From: Symbiodinium natans
Taxonomy: Eukaryota > Sar > Dinophyceae > Suessiales > Symbiodiniaceae
Length of the DNA: 64,000 nucleotides
Direction: 5' to 3'
NCBI GenBank assembly: GCA_905221605.1
Contig: CAJNDS010002316.1
Span: 397,001 to 461,000, forward strand
Both the position numbers and the translations under genes were made by a program. This document shows, piece by piece, positions 1 through 11,910 of the stretch (the stretch's first letter is position 1; every line of letters starts with the position of its first letter). Below the pieces are notes generated by a model. That model was not told where the DNA came from, made no database searches, and saw only the letters and a list, made by a program, of their open reading frames with translations.

Positions 1-74
1 TGTGTTTCGAACCCTCGGACTGCAAGACCAGAACGAGAGACAGTCCAGGTTTGTTTGAAAACCAGAACTTACAG

Positions 75-163
75 TCCTGTGCGCTCCTCAACGTCAAAGC
101 TCAAGCCCTGGGCCAAAACCCTGGAACGTCTGATCAAGCAACGCGAGTGGCAACAAGAATTTA
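75..163 (+). CDS. Gene A, candidate exon 1 (partial gene)
   Basis: A coding-like stretch follows acceptor CTTACAG and runs about 29 codons (includes KLKPWAKTLERLIKQREW) to a GT at 164. The codons are GC-rich at position 3 and lysine/glutamate-rich, as in a helical segment. The reading frame stays open beyond the proposed donor to a TGA near 207, so the end is a choice. The gene must begin left of the window. Product not recognised. Confidence 0.4.
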
Positions 164-881
164 GTTTGGACCCCAAGAAAATCACAACGTTAAGTTCCTG
201 GGCCCAATGATTCCCTTAAAATTCTAAGCCTGCTCACTCCTTGCCAGCCTAGAACGAGTGTGATCGTCGAAACCCGCACCCTAAATAGCCCAAACCTACA
301 AATCCTAGCTAAGCCCTCAGCGACTCTCAAAAGGCCCGGGGGCCTAAACCGACTGCCCGAATCTACCTGAGGTAACCTTGAGATGGCAACGAAGAAGACG
401 AACAACAACTTGAAGGCTTAGGGGTTGTGGGGGGGGGCCTTGTTTTTGGGTGTTGTGCTCATGGCTTAAGGTTTTAGGTGCTTTGGAGTTCGGGAGGCTT
501 TGGGTTTGTCGTGCTTTGGGTATGGGGCCAGTCTGGTTTCCGCGTTGCTTTTGCGATTTTGCCAAGACTCAGGCTCTGCTTCGTGATGGCCATCTGAGAC
601 AGTCGCACATGCGGTGTAGAGGCAATCTCTGTTCGTTACTGTGCCCCTTGCCACATTCTTTCCAAAGATTGGTGTTGGTGTGGCTGAAGAATGCTGATGG
701 GTTTTCGCCTTCGTTCCGTTTGGACCCAGACCCCTGGGAGGATCCAAAAAATAGAGCCCCCAAAACGTACTGTACTCTATACTACTATTGGGTCATTCTT
801 AGGAACCCTTAAGGGGATCTGTTTTTTGGATCCTCCTAGGTCTGGGTAGTAACCCAAGCAATGCCTCCTCTGCCCTGACAG
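164..881. other. Intron-like stretch containing a hairpin element
   Basis: No convincing coding sequence is visible. The open frames on both strands around 450-812 have no recognisable protein character. The right half contains the inverted-repeat element at 725-847. Confidence 0.4.
725..847. mobile_element. MITE-like inverted-repeat element (family 1)
   Basis: The two ends are imperfect inverted repeats: ACCCAGACCCCTGGGAGGAT at the left pairs with the reverse of the right end ATCCTCCTAGGTCTGGGT, and each is followed inward by a run of A or T. About 60 bp lie between the arms. No coding sequence. A single copy was seen in the window. Confidence 0.5.
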
Positions 882-998
882 GCTCTGGTCAAGTGGTCCG
901 TCGATGCATCTCACACCGACATCGGGTGGATTGGCGAGAAGCTGGACTACATGCACGCCATCAACACCGGCTACATGAAGGACATCCACGACGCCTGG
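882..998 (+). CDS. Gene A, exon
   Basis: Exactly 39 codons lie between acceptor CCTGACAG and donor GTGAAT, with phase 0 at both ends. The peptide begins ALVKWSVDASHTDIGWIGEK and ends YMKDIHDAW. Third positions are strongly C/G-biased, unlike the flanks. No family recognised with confidence. Confidence 0.7.
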
Positions 999-2205
999 GT
1001 GAATGTTCAGTTTTGTTTTCCTGTTTCTGCTTAGTTCTGGTGCTGCTAGACCCCGAACCGTTGTAGAAATAGCCCGCAACACCTTCATGGAGTCGTACGG
1101 CGCTTTACATGCAAGATCGTCAGAGTCAGACACAGCGCTCACTGAAGTCTGACCCTGGAACCATGACCGAAAGCGACCACAACTTGTACCCCAATCCCTC
1201 AGAATGGCGTGCTGTTTTACCCGACGTATTCTACCGTCTTACTCTGTTCCTGGCGCATGTGTATCCTCAAAATCGTGGATTTCTGTTTTCGTTGTTGTAT
1301 ATTACTACTGAGCTGTAGGCATGGAGTGATGTGGCGCACGTATAACATACTGCAGTGAAGCCCGAACATACCCTTCAACACTCTTCGAGGGCACGGCGGC
1401 TCTAGAGGCTACTGCCTTCCAAACCCCTCTGAAGCCACACTGAACCCTATGAAGATCCCGAGTAGCCCGTGTGACGCCCGACAGAAGCTCACTAAAAAAG
1501 AACATTAGATTTCAAGCCCCCACCCTTTTAAGCCCTTGCGCCAACGACCCTAGGACCTGGTGACCCTCCAGTCCAGAGCCGGTGAGGAGGGCCGTTTGAG
1601 CGAACGGTTCCAGCGGCTCTGGGGTTGGGGATGTCAAGGTTCTAGGCAGAAGATCTGTGTGTCTGTTTGTGTTTTGTTTGTGCTTCAACTTAGGGGGTGT
1701 AGGCCAGTGTAGGGTGCAGGTTTGAGGATGTTTGGGTTTCGCCTTCCTCTTTTGCAATCTTTGGCTGCGATGTTCTTTCTAGGGCCTAGGGTTTTGGGGG
1801 TGCAGGGAGACCACAGAAGTTGGCAAAACCCACGAAACCCCCTTGAGCGGGGGCCTGCGAGCAATCAGCAGTTCCAGCAGGAATGGCATAACTCCCTATT
1901 TGCTTGCTGGGTGTCTTTTCAAGGCCTACATTCGGTGCCTCTTCGAGAATGGTTGGATCCAGCACTCAGCGAGAAGTTACATACACTAAACAAAACGCAT
2001 ACCCCAATCAAAAGAGCATGAACCTTAAATCACAAATACAAGTCAGAAAACTCGGACCCTAGCAAAGACCCGAAATAGTAGGATCCTGAACCCCGAGCAA
2101 GGCACCCTTGTTTTTCGGAGAATCTCTAGATCCCTTCTACAGCCACTACACCCCTTGTGTTCGCTGGGCCTGAAGCCCTCCCTAAGCCCTAAACCCTAAA
2201 CCCAG

Positions 2206-2298
2206 ACCTCCGTATCTGTTGAAAACCCCCACCTCTCCGCTGAGGAGGAACTCCTGCAAGGCACCAAGAAGGCCACCGATTCGATGCACCTGGGCCTG
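2206..2298 (+). CDS. Gene A, exon bounded by telomere-like arrays
   Basis: The acceptor is the end of a CCCTAAA stretch (AAACCCAG|ACC). The frame encodes TSVSVENPHLSAEEELLQGT, then KKATDSMHLGL, and is followed by a T-run and a long TTTAGGG array. The 3' limit is uncertain: no GT is present and a GA-type donor (CCTG|AGAC region) must be assumed. Confidence 0.55.
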
Positions 2299-2312
2299 AG
2301 ACTTTTTTTTTT

Positions 2313-2460
2313 GGTTTAGGGTTTAGGGTTTAGGGTTTAGGGTTTAGGGTTTAGGGTTTAGGGTTTAGGGTTTAGGGTTTAGGGTTTAGGGTTCAGGGTT
2401 CAGGGTTTAGGGTTTAGGGTTTAGGGTTTAGGGTTTGGGGGGGGGGGGGGGGGGGGGGGG
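2313..2460. repeat. TTTAGGG array ending in a 24-bp G run
   Basis: About 17 near-perfect TTTAGGG units (two with TTCAGGG) pass directly into an uninterrupted G run at 2437-2460. It lies in the intron just after the exon at 2206. A second array in the opposite orientation follows at 2736-2833. Confidence 0.95.
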
Positions 2461-2735
2461 TTCGGGATTTAAGGGGCTGAGGGATTTGGGGTATGAGGAA
2501 TTCTCCAAGTTCTGGCTAAATACTCAGGGTTTTCGGCTTGCTTGTTTTTTTGCCCCCGGGGCAATGCTAGGTGGTTCTCCAAAATAGGGCGTCAACTGCA
2601 GGATCCGTACTCTAAGCGCCCTAAAGAACCCTAAACCCTAAAACCCTGACACTGCGGATCCTGCTGTCCTAGCACCGGTGTTGCATAGGCTTACAGCATG
2701 TCACAGGTCACAAGGCCGCGAACAAGTAGGAGCGA

Positions 2736-2833
2736 ACCCTAAACCCTAAACCCTAAACCCTAAACCCTAAACCCTAAACCCTAAACCCTAAACCCTACCC
2801 TAAACCCTAAACCCTAAACCCTAAACCCTAAAC
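2736..2833. repeat. CCCTAAA array
   Basis: About 13 units of CCCTAAA with one 5-bp CCCTA variant unit. It faces the array at 2313 in inverted orientation across about 275 bp. Confidence 0.95.
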
Positions 2834-3141
2834 TATATGCCTTATGTTGTATCTCTCCTGTCTTCCAAGCGTGTCTCTTTTGTTATGCTTTTCTGCATCC
2901 CAGAACCGTCCTCTAGTGATTTACACCCAACCCTAACTAAACCCCAAACCTTAAACGGTCCCAGACAGATAGGCAGGTGTCTTGTACCCGTGTCAACGGA
3001 CGCCTGCCCCGATGTTGTCCTCGTGACAGAACGCGCCTGCCCCGAACGACTTTGACACCGCCATGCTCAACGCACGAGAACCCCCCACCCTAAACCCCAA
3101 ACCCTAAACCCTAAACCCGAAACCCTTCAGCAAGCCCTCAG

Positions 3142-3198
3142 CAAACCTGGGACAGCCTCAAAAAACTCCTCGGCACCGAGGTTTGCCGAGCTCGCCGG
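3142..3198 (+). CDS. Gene A, exon
   Basis: Nineteen codons (QTWDSLKKLLGTEVCRARR) fit between acceptor CCCTCAG and donor GTACGC, phase 0 at both ends. A helical, basic peptide with no family assignment. Confidence 0.6.
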
Positions 3199-3455
3199 GT
3201 ACGCTCAGGCTGCGTCTGTCTCTGATCCCCTAGGGGGTTTGGGTGTCACAAAGGGCTCTGAAAAATGGTTTGTAGGCTTAAGGGCTTCGCATCTAGAATG
3301 CTTTACTGTAATTACTCGGTTGGGGTGTAGGTTTTCAGCTCCGTAGACACTCATCCCGCAGCCGCACCTGCCTTGCAATGCCTTACAACACATGTGGCAA
3401 GTTCTAAAGAAGGCGAGGCCACAGCGCGCAGAACCCAAACCGAGTCTTCAGTCAG

Positions 3456-3506
3456 GCTGCATCCTTCGACGAGCTCTCGAAAATCACGGCCAAGGGAGCG
3501 CTCGAA
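3456..3506 (+). CDS. Gene A, candidate exon
   Basis: After acceptor TCAGTCAG the frame reads AASFDELSKITAKGALED, with strong C/G third positions. No GT donor follows at once, so the end is approximate and a GA-type donor is assumed. It sits 257 bp after the previous exon. Confidence 0.5.
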
Positions 3507-4606
3507 GATTCTGGGCCTTACACTTACTTCGCCTTTAGTTGAACTTTAAACTTTTTGGGTTTCCTTTTTTAGTAGGAATATTAAAGTTTATCCTTTCTTC
3601 CCCTTGGTTATTGGAGCAGTAAGTACAAGATCGGTTTCAGCCTTGGGTTCTTGATGGGGTGTGGCGGATTGCTCAGCGCTCCCTGCTATTGGCTTCATCT
3701 TACGACCCAAGCTTTGAGGGGCGAAGGTCTATTCACAAGGGGCTTTGGAGAACTGATCCCTCTGGTTGAGAGGATGTAAAAACGGAGTTCGCATGTAAAG
3801 GGATGCGAGAGCATCAGGGAGCGGTGTCGTTTGATTCAATATCCCAGAAAAGGGCGTGTGACATACGACAGTTAGCTCAAACAAAAGGTTTCCCGATGTC
3901 GGGACGTCGGATCGCGGATCCACCAACCCGGGTTGCTGAGGGTTTGCGTTTCCTAGTCCTATATTTATAGTCTTAAGAATCTTAAGAGTAGATATTATCT
4001 AACGCTTTTTGGTTGTGGGTTCGCGGGTGGGTAAAGCTTAGTGTGGCTAGGGCTTACAGGTTCTAGGACGTCATCGTTAGATGTGATTTCCCAAGTTCCA
4101 AAACCTCAAGTGCATAATTAAACTTCATCAATAAAAGAAATCGCAGGTTCCCTCAGATCTCTGATTCCTGGTGATCAGTCTATTGCACCCTGCAACGCGA
4201 ATTCTGAATCCTAGACTCCTGTCCTCCCCAACATCGACTCCTCACCCAGGTCCATAATCCCCTAATAGCTTGGCTCACATCTATGACGACTTTTACCATG
4301 GGCTATGAATCCAAACCTCGAACACAGGGCACTCATGGTTTGAATTTAGGGTTTAGGGTTTAGGGTCTGAGGGTCTAGGGTTCGGAGCCTCTGGTGTTTG
4401 GATATGCTTGTTTCCAAGCTATTGAATCCAAGAATACCATGGTTTAGGGTTTATAGGGCCCTGTGGCGAAGTGTCGGCCGAAAGACCTACTCACTGAACC
4501 CAGACCAAGCCACTTGAAGGGATCTCCAGAGAGCGAAGATTTTTATCAGAGTCTTATAGAGTTCCTACACTCCAACACCTTAGACCCAAGACCCTAGACC
4601 GACAAG

Positions 4607-4681
4607 GAGTTCCTGAAATCTGCTGACTTCTCCCCGAAAGCCAACGCCACAGCTGCCGCTTCGCTGCTGGGGCGCTTGGAT
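4607..4681 (+). CDS. Gene A, exon
   Basis: Twenty-five codons beginning EFLKSADFSPKANATAAASL and ending LGRLD lie between GACAAG and donor GTGCTT, phase 0 at both ends. Alanine-rich and helical. The flanks are non-coding. Confidence 0.65.
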
Positions 4682-4731
4682 GTGCTTTGGTCTCCAACTT
4701 TTCTGCTGAGAGTTAAGGATTTCATGGCTTC

Positions 4732-4770
4732 GGATGTTCCCCCTTATACTAACAGTCCTGAATAGGGACT
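4732..4770. mobile_element. Half copy of MITE-like family 2
   Basis: The sequence GGATGTTCCCCCTTATACTA, then ACAGTCCT, matches the left arm of the complete hairpin elements at 36605 and 56801. The right arm is missing. Confidence 0.5.
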
Positions 4771-4971
4771 AGAGTACGAGAGTTAGAGGGACTCTCATGG
4801 CTTTAAAGGCAGAAATTCGGTTCCTCATGAAGTTGATTCTTGGTCCGCGCCTTGGGGGTTTTGGGGGTCCTAAGAGGTTGCAGGCGATCCCAACATCGTC
4901 ACTCAGCCAACATATCGACTGCCTGGAGGTCGTCTAGGGAGCTGCTGAGCTGATAGGCTCCTTTCTACATT

Positions 4972-5026
4972 TAGGGTTTAGGGTTTAGGGTTTTAGGGTT
5001 TAGGGTTTAGGGTTTAGGGTTTAGGG
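4972..5026. repeat. TTTAGGG array
   Basis: About seven units, one with an extra T. It is followed by GC-rich sequence with no clear exon. Confidence 0.9.
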
Positions 5027-5195
5027 CTGCGGAAGTAGCGGCGCGCCCCGGGCGGGCCAGCGAGCGAGTGAGCCCCCGTCCCCGCCACGACAGGACAAGA
5101 ACAACGCGCCCCAAGCCACCCCACCACCACGGTGAGGAACGGTAATAGTAATGCGAATGCTATTGGTTACTAGTAGAAGTAGTGCTAGTTTGAAT

Positions 5196-5915
5196 CCCGT
5201 CATGCGAGCATTGTGTGTGCAAAGGGGGGGCTGCGCCCCCCCCCCCCCCCCCCCAACCTCCCCCCCCCCCCCCCCCCCGCTTGTTTTTTAAAGCCGTGCA
5301 AGCTTGATTCGAAACATATGTGTGTGATTTTTTTTGCTCCAAAGCAGATGAGTCTCTTTGAGACCCTTCTCGCGGGCATTATAATTGCAAATGGGGGCCC
5401 TCTTCCCCCCCCTCCGGTTTTTTTGAGGATCTCAAGAGGAGTGGAGGTCGTTCCTAATGGTTCTGCAGCAGGAGGGTTCTGTGGAATGTGTGATGAGCCG
5501 TGCAAACTTGTGCAAGTTTGCTTCATATCAGTCTCTTGGAAAGCCATCATGCGGCATTGCGTTTGCAAACGGGGGGGGTTGGACTTGCTGACTTGCTTCA
5601 AAGCAGATATGACCTTTGAAACCGCTCGAGCATGGTGTTTGCAAATGGGGACCGGGGGCTGCGTCCCCCGTTAAGGCTCTCATGCAGTGCGCCCAGCATG
5701 TCGGAGGATGTGGGGTTGAGGGTTTAAGCTGCTCTTGTCTTTCGGTCGGGTTGCATTTCGAGCGCCTTCTTCGAAAATAGGGCGGGGGGGGGGGGGGGTT
5801 TGGGGGTGGGGCCCGTCCCATCTGAAATCGTAAATCGGCTTTCGTCTTTTTTCAAAAAGCCGGAGGGGGGGGGGGGGGTTGGGGGTCGCAGCCCTCCCCA
5901 TCATGTGCACACCAC
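5196..5915. repeat. G/C-run repeat family with TTTGCAAA motif
   Basis: Several degenerate copies of one unit occur here: CATCATGC, then a motif like GCATTGTGTTTGCAAA, then a G run, CTGCGCC, a C run and TTTTTTAA. Copies start near 5196, 5365, 5545 and 5630. The same unit recurs at 18660-18960. Long C runs (5240-5278) and G runs (5784-5798, 5862-5878) make false open frames on both strands. I see no gene inside. Confidence 0.6.
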
Positions 5916-5970
5916 ATGAGAACCCCAGCTTGACTTTGAAAAAAACAAGCTGTGCAATTGAGCCAACAAG

Positions 5971-6024
5971 AAGCCCAGGTCCTGCACCAGACGCTGCAGC
6001 GTGCCGGACGCGGCCGGGACAAGG
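5971..6024 (+). CDS. Gene A, candidate exon
   Basis: After ACAAG the frame reads AQVLHQTLQRAGRGRDK to donor GTGAGA. The exact acceptor is ambiguous (three AGs in 9 bp). Glutamine- and arginine-rich and helical. Flanked on the left by G-run repeats. Confidence 0.5.
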
Positions 6025-6315
6025 GTGAGATGATGAGCCGCCAGGCCCGCGTCTCTGTTTCCTTATGCCCAACTCGGCTTCAGTTCTTTACTGGCTTTGG
6101 GAGTAGGAATATACTTTAGTATTTTCTTTGGTTCTGGGTTCCTACTGTAGCTACTTATGCCTAAAAAGTATATACGGTTTGTTCATGGTCTACTCCACAG
6201 CAGGGTTTTGTTTTTCTGAAGACTGCCCATATGGGTGGGGTTTTCGAGGCCGCGGTTCAGAGTTTGCAACCTTTGGCGTTTAGGGCTTAGGGCCCGCTAA
6301 GGGTTTGGTCACTGA

Positions 6316-6512
6316 CAATTTGATATATATATATATATACATATAAATATAAATATAAGTGTAGATATAAATATAAACATAAATACAAATACAAATAAAA
6401 ATATAAATATAAATATAAATAAATAAATATATATATATATATATATATATTTATTTATTTATTTATATTCATATTTATATTTATTTATATTTATATTTAT
6501 TATTATTTATAT
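6316..6512. repeat. AT-rich microsatellite
   Basis: TA dinucleotides and ATAAATAT-type units, partly arranged as an inverted repeat around 6420-6470. No coding potential. Confidence 0.9.
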
Positions 6513-7173
6513 CAGGTCTGAGCCAGGAACCTTTATGTATGATTTGATTTCGGCCTTGTGTTTCTCTATCATACTACAAACGCTCTTAAACCAAACAAAA
6601 GAAGCAAAAGACAACCTTCAACATTGCACCTACAAGAACCCCTGAAAAGAAATCCAAGCACGAAGTAAATCCTCCACCCAGCTCATCAAACAACTCAAAC
6701 GTACAGCCCTAATCCTGCCTTTCCAAAGACTCTGAAGAAAATTCAACTCAAACGTAAACCTTAATCCTGCCTTTACAAATGCTTTTAACAATAAACCAAA
6801 CCAAAAGTAAACTCTGAGGGTTAAGGGCCAGATGATGTTCTCGAGCGCTTGGCGCTTGGTCTGTTCATGAGCTCGGTGCTTTCAATGGCTTCAGGCATTC
6901 GGGTTGTGTTTCGGGGGGTTGGGGGTCTCCAGACTTGGTTCACAACGCCAGTATTGGCATCAGACGCAGCCCCAAGCACGCACGAAGCCCCAAGCACCCC
7001 TCAATCCCAGCACACGCCCAACACCTCATACGAGAGATTCAGAATGCACGGGGGCCCGAATTCGGGTAGACCCTAAACCCTAAGCCCTAAATCCTAGGAT
7101 CCTCATCGTAAGGAATCCACAAATTTTCTGAAACCTCCAGATGCCCACTCCTTGACCCGACGCGTGATGCCAG

Positions 7174-7209
7174 GTCGCCCAGACCGTTCGTCATCTCCAG
7201 CGCCAGGCC
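7174..7209 (+). CDS. Gene A, micro-exon
   Basis: Twelve codons (VAQTVRHLQRQA) between acceptor ATGCCAG and donor GTCCTAAG, phase 0. A CCCTAAA array starts within a few bases of the donor. Short, so support is moderate. Confidence 0.45.
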
Positions 7210-7212
7210 GTC

Positions 7213-7292
7213 CTAAGCCCTAAACCCTAAACCCCAAACCCCAAACCCCAAACCCTAAACCCTAAACCCTAAACCCTAAACCCTAAACCCTC
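7213..7292. repeat. CCCTAAA array with CCCCAAA variants
   Basis: About eleven units, including three CCCCAAA units in a block. It begins immediately after a putative exon end. Confidence 0.9.
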
Positions 7293-7579
7293 TGATGGGG
7301 TTTCCCAAGGCACAGTCCTGTTGGGCTCAAGTCTAGGGCTTAGAATTTACGGTTCAGGGCGAGGAAGCAAGAAGTGTAAGTAAACTGTGCAAACAACCCA
7401 CATCGCACTTTGAAGCCCTAAAGTAAGTAAGGGCCTGCAAGATGTGCCAGGAGAAATAAGGGCCTACAAGATGTGCCAGAAAGAAGCATGCCACAGTATC
7501 TCTTCTTGTGCTACGACTCATATCTGGATGCCGCTGCACCGCTTAGGTCTGAACCCTAAGCCCAAAACCACCACAACCA

Positions 7580-7665
7580 CATACATATATTTATATATAT
7601 ATGTATATGTATGTGTATATATATATATATATATATTTTTCATTTATACACATATATGTGTACAG
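7580..7665. repeat. TA-rich microsatellite
   Basis: Runs of TATATA and ATGTAT units. Open frames here read as Y/I/V-rich low complexity and are not genes. A similar tract lies at 8690-8850. Confidence 0.85.
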
Positions 7666-8534
7666 ATAGTAGGCAAGCTTCCATCTCCGGACATTGGGCG
7701 TCTACCGCCAAGAGAGCTCCTTGCCTCCATCAGCATTCGTTCAAGGTCCAGGGTCTGTCAATCAGTGGAGCAGGTTCACAGTCAGAGCTAGGGTAAATTT
7801 CAAGTGCCGGTCTTTTTCCGACTTCGGCGCGCTTCTTGCACGCTTCTTCCCGGTGTCTCTGAAAACCCCGAACTCCGAAACCTGTGCTAAGCCGTAGAGA
7901 ATCGACTCCCAAACTGCCCCATTTCTGGGGATCTGGAGCCCAAGCCTTGAGAGTCTAACACACTTGTAGGGGTAAACTGTCCTGAAAGTAGGTACCTCGA
8001 GGGGAGCTTAATGTTGAAGACCTACCGTGTTGCATATCGTCGTCGAGGTTTTACTTGAAAGCTGCTGTGATGATGTAATGGTTGCTTCAGAACTTGGAAC
8101 CTTGCACGTTTAAGAACTGTTTGGCGGCAAGGGCCAGCCTGCGATGAGACATCGACATCTCATAAGCAGCGACCTTGTTCGAGAGAACGAGAGGGACAAA
8201 TGCGAGAACGGAGACCGCGTAACAGTCTGAACATATCTCTGATCCTTGCAGCAGCATTCTTGCAAGAGACATGAGCATCAAGTAGTAAAGCCCCAACCCT
8301 AATCCTAAAGCCTTACACCCTCCATTAGACCTAAAAACCATCCATAAACCTTTTAACCCACCAACGAACTTCAAGCCGAAACCCTACAAAAAACTCTGAA
8401 ACACTGATCGCTACAACCCTCCACCAAGAACCCAACCCTAAACCCCCCCCTGGTGGACTTCCTTAGGGCTAACCCCGAAACCCGAAACCCTAAACCCTAA
8501 ACCCTAAACCCCAAAGCGGGGCGGCTTTTCCAAG

Positions 8535-8620
8535 GCAACGCCTCGAGCCAGGCCGCGCGCGGCAAGGCCTCGAAGGCCTCGAAGGCCTTGGCCCGGGAGC
8601 GGCACCAGGCGGAGCTTGGG
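8535..8620 (+). CDS. Gene A, candidate exon
   Basis: Following TTTTCCAAG, the frame reads NASSQAARGKASKASKALAR, then ERHQAELGER. It is alanine/lysine-rich and helical. A second frame is also open but proline/arginine-rich. A CCCTAAA array lies just upstream. No clear donor, so the end is approximate. Confidence 0.45.
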
Positions 8621-10458
8621 GAGAGGGGGGGGCCTGGGATCATGGATCATGGAGTTATAGTGGCTTTGTATGGTAGAGGGGTTTTGGAGGCTTATATATA
8701 ATCATATATATATATATATATATTTATATTTATTTGTGTATATGTATATATGTATATATTTATATATTTATATATGTATATATGTATATGTGTCTTTGTT
8801 TATGTATTTATATATATATATATATACATATGTATTTATTTACTATACATGTGGATAGTGAGTTGGAAGGTTGCAGGTTTGTCTCATGAACTCCCCCCAG
8901 CCTTGTTCATGAAGTCCGGGGCTGAGGAGAGGTTTGGGGAGGCCGTACCCTGAAGCTTTGAGGACTCATAGTTGTTTAAGGCTTTTTGAGTTTAGGGTTT
9001 AGGGTTTAGGGTTTAGGGTTTAGGACTTATAGTTTTAAGGCTTTTTGGGTTGAGGGTTTAGGGTTTAGGGACTCATAGCTTAAGGCCTTTTGGGCCCAGA
9101 GGCCCTACTATGGAGGTCAGGGATTCAGGCTTTTGACCCAACAGAATACACGCCACAAAGATCATTACCAACAGAATCAAACTCTACCCTACGTAAAGAG
9201 TCTGTCCAAGTCCAGGGGTTGTCCCTGAACACATCTGCACTCACTAAAAGTAAAGTGCGCCAAAGGCGAAAGGCAAACCAAAGAAAATTGAAACCCTCCT
9301 GCAAATGCCGGAAGAGCTACATTGAGCTCAGGCCCGGACCCCAACTGCATCTGAGGACTTTGCAGGAACAAACAAACAAACATGTCTGAGCCAGACATGA
9401 GTGCATATAGGGAAGCACCCCATGTATGGAAGATGCCCTTCTGAGAGCAGGAATGCGAGGATGCTTTGCCTCATGGGGCCTCAGAACGAGCTCACTGTAG
9501 GTTGATGCTATGGGGCAAGTGGGGTCTGCTTGTTTCTTGGATGCCGCAGAGACTCCGGCTGAGCATGAGAGGTCCTCATGTCTTTGGACCACATCTGGTG
9601 GCAGCTGCGCACGAAGCTGGACTCGCTCCTGGCCCGAAGACGAAGATTTAGAGAACAAATGCACAGATGCAAATCGTTTTCTCTAGAAAATATTTAAAAA
9701 CTCAAAGAGGAGATTTTAGTCATTTCTGCATTTCACAAATCGGCACACTTTTGCCCGAATCGGGGGCTAAATGTTCTTCGCAAAATGTAGGGAGTATAGT
9801 TAAGGGAACAAGATTCAGGGATCCCGCTCTTTAGGATTCAGCGACAAGCTTTTTCAGGATTTAGGGACTAAGATTTGGCCAGTGTGACTTAAGGAATTTG
9901 GTGAGAGTTGAAGGGGAGGGAGATAGTTTACGCAGTAAAGTGTGGGAAAGAAGATCAAGGGAATACGATTTCGGGACAAGACTTCGGGAATAGGGTTCGT
10001 TTTTTAAAGGCCTCTCCGAGGAACCCCACTCTTCATAAGGCCTCAGGGACGCCACTCTTCAGGGCTTAGGGAAGAGGATGTAGGGAGTAACATCACAAGG
10101 GAATAAGATTTAGCGATCTCGCTCTTTAGGATTTAGCGACAAGATTTGGGATACGGGTAGTGTTTTAGGATTTAGCGACGGTTAGTTCTTTAGGATTTAC
10201 GTTGATGGGGCGGGCACATATTATATATGTATACACACACATGTATATAATGTAAATGCATAGATTCTTTATGCAAAAATATACCAATCATGGAATGCAT
10301 GAGCGACTGCAATCCTAACACAAGTAAGTATTCCTCATTGGTAAAGAAAGTATATTGGCGTGTCTGTGTTTGGCCTAGTTGTGCAGAAGAAGAAAACGTG
10401 CCTGAGTGAATGCGCCGGTGTTTTGCCCCCTCAAGGTTTGCCATGTCTTGGACCTACA

Positions 10459-10506
10459 GGGTTTAGGGTTTAGGGTTTAGGGTTTAGGGTTTAGGGTTTA
10501 GGGTTA
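10459..10506. repeat. TTTAGGG array
   Basis: Six to seven perfect units. A second array of eight units with two variants lies at 10669-10729, directly before the exon at 10772. Confidence 0.9.
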
Positions 10507-10771
10507 CTTGCTTGTTTTGTGCTGGCATGTACCCCTGATTTACACTCTTTACGCCCGCCTCAGTTGTCCAGTGACAGCAACCCGAAGCCTTCAGCCCTAG
10601 AACCATCTGCACCCTCAGCAGAACCCTAATAAAGAACCCAATCCTTTTGATACGGAGCCTTAAAGAAGGGTTTAGGGTTTAGGGTTCAGGGTTTAGGGTT
10701 TAGGGTTTAGCGTTTAGGGTTTAGGGTTACGGCACCCCGCTATTTTTTATGAAAGCCCTAGCAGCTCTCAG

Positions 10772-10861
10772 AGGTATCTGGACGTGGCCGAGGACGAAGT
10801 CAAAGCCTTCCAGGGCTCTCTCGTGGAGCTGAAAAGCTACTTGGAGCTTCGGCTGCGCTTG
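10772..10861 (+). CDS. Gene A, coiled-coil exon (possible BAR domain)
   Basis: Thirty codons (starts RYLDVAEDEVKAFQGSLVEL, ends SYLELRLRL) between acceptor CTCTCAG and a consensus donor GTAAGCC, phase 0. The acidic, heptad-like sequence resembles the first helix of sorting-nexin BAR domains, an inference from general pattern only. This is one of the best-supported exons of gene A. Confidence 0.7.
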
Positions 10862-11144
10862 GTAAGCCACTGCAGAGGCCTCAGAACGGGGTGCTTAGAC
10901 GTCTAGAGTCTCACGATCCAGTTGATCACACGAGGCCTTAGAGTGCAGTAGCTGAAAGGAGTGAGCTGGGGAGCATTTACCCGAAACAGAGCGCTGAACC
11001 CTGAAGCTCCAAGTCAGAGTCGCCCGCCCAAGCCCTGAAAGCGCTGCACGCCCTGAACCCTCAACTGCCCTAAGCCCACCTGAAAAAGATTACTCCCCCC
11101 CCCCCAAAAAAAAAACAAGAAAATCCCAGCAATGCAAGTGAGAG

Positions 11145-11210
11145 GACTGCAAGAAGGGCTTCTCCGACCTCGCCGCCGGCTACGCCCAGAGCATGTCCGC
11201 ACTCGGCCGA
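11145..11210 (+). CDS. Gene A, exon (possible BAR domain)
   Basis: After GAGAG the frame reads DCKKGFSDLAAGYAQSMSAL, then GRSH. The pattern of small residues and the phrase SMSALG are reminiscent of the BAR helix-1/2 junction. An alternative frame opens downstream (EATATFEPPGAKAG), so either the exon ends near 11207 or there is a one-base shift. Confidence 0.55.
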
Positions 11211-11273
11211 AGCCACCGCCACCTTCGAGCCACCTGGCGCCAAGGCCGGGGATGGTTTTTTTAGGGTTTTCAG

Positions 11274-11370
11274 CTTATGTCCCCCTTGGGACTTCTTTTG
11301 TATCTTGTTCATGTACAACCCAAGAGGATATGAAAAATACTATTTTTATTAAGGTTCTAAGGGGAGGAAA
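11274..11370. mobile_element. MITE-like element, family 3, copy 1
   Basis: Contains CCCCCTTGGGA at the left, an internal ACCCAAGAGGATAT motif and GGTTCTAAGGGGAG at the right. The ends are imperfect inverted repeats. It matches the copies at 14945 and 22334. Non-coding. Confidence 0.55.
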
Positions 11371-11910
11371 GCAAGGGCTTTAGAAGTCTTAGGGTTTGGG
11401 ATGTGCGGAGTGCAGGATTCAAGATGTCGGGTTTAGGGAAAAGGGGCGAAGGCCAAGGTCTCAGGAGAGCTTGGGATTAAAGATTCAAATCCAGGGTTTC
11501 GGGATGTTTCGCTCAGTCTGCTGCTTCTGCAGGGCTTGATTGCTGCTCTATTCCAGCATTTACAATTTTGCCTTTGCCTCTGCTTTCCTGCCCTAGTTCC
11601 CCACACTCCCTAATCTCCCATACGTCCAAAGCCCCTTATCGCCAATGGGCCTGGCAGCAGTTACGCCTTAAAGGCGTAAGCCGCCAAAAACACGCTGAGG
11701 ATCTCGGAGATCTCAGTTTTTTTCCGGTCCAAAGGCCGCATCCTCCTGATTTTGCCCAGATTCCCAAGGCCCAACACTAAGCCTGAACTCGGGTTCAGAG
11801 GGGCATTCGGGGTGATTTCGGGTGAACTTGGCCATAGCTGGGTATCATCTTACATTTTTAAGGGTGCTTAAGCCCAATGAGGAATATAGATTTAAATTCT
11901 TAAGACGATC

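Noticed and set aside
2313-2460. A true chromosome end
   Set aside because: Arrays occur in both orientations throughout the window with unique exons between them, so they are interstitial rather than terminal.
5200-5821. Gly- or Pro-rich frames of 130-150 codons
   Set aside because: Produced by homopolymer G/C runs. No consistent codon usage and no splice context.
7444-8953. Tyr/Ile-rich frames
   Set aside because: Translation of TA-rich microsatellites at 7580 and 8690.
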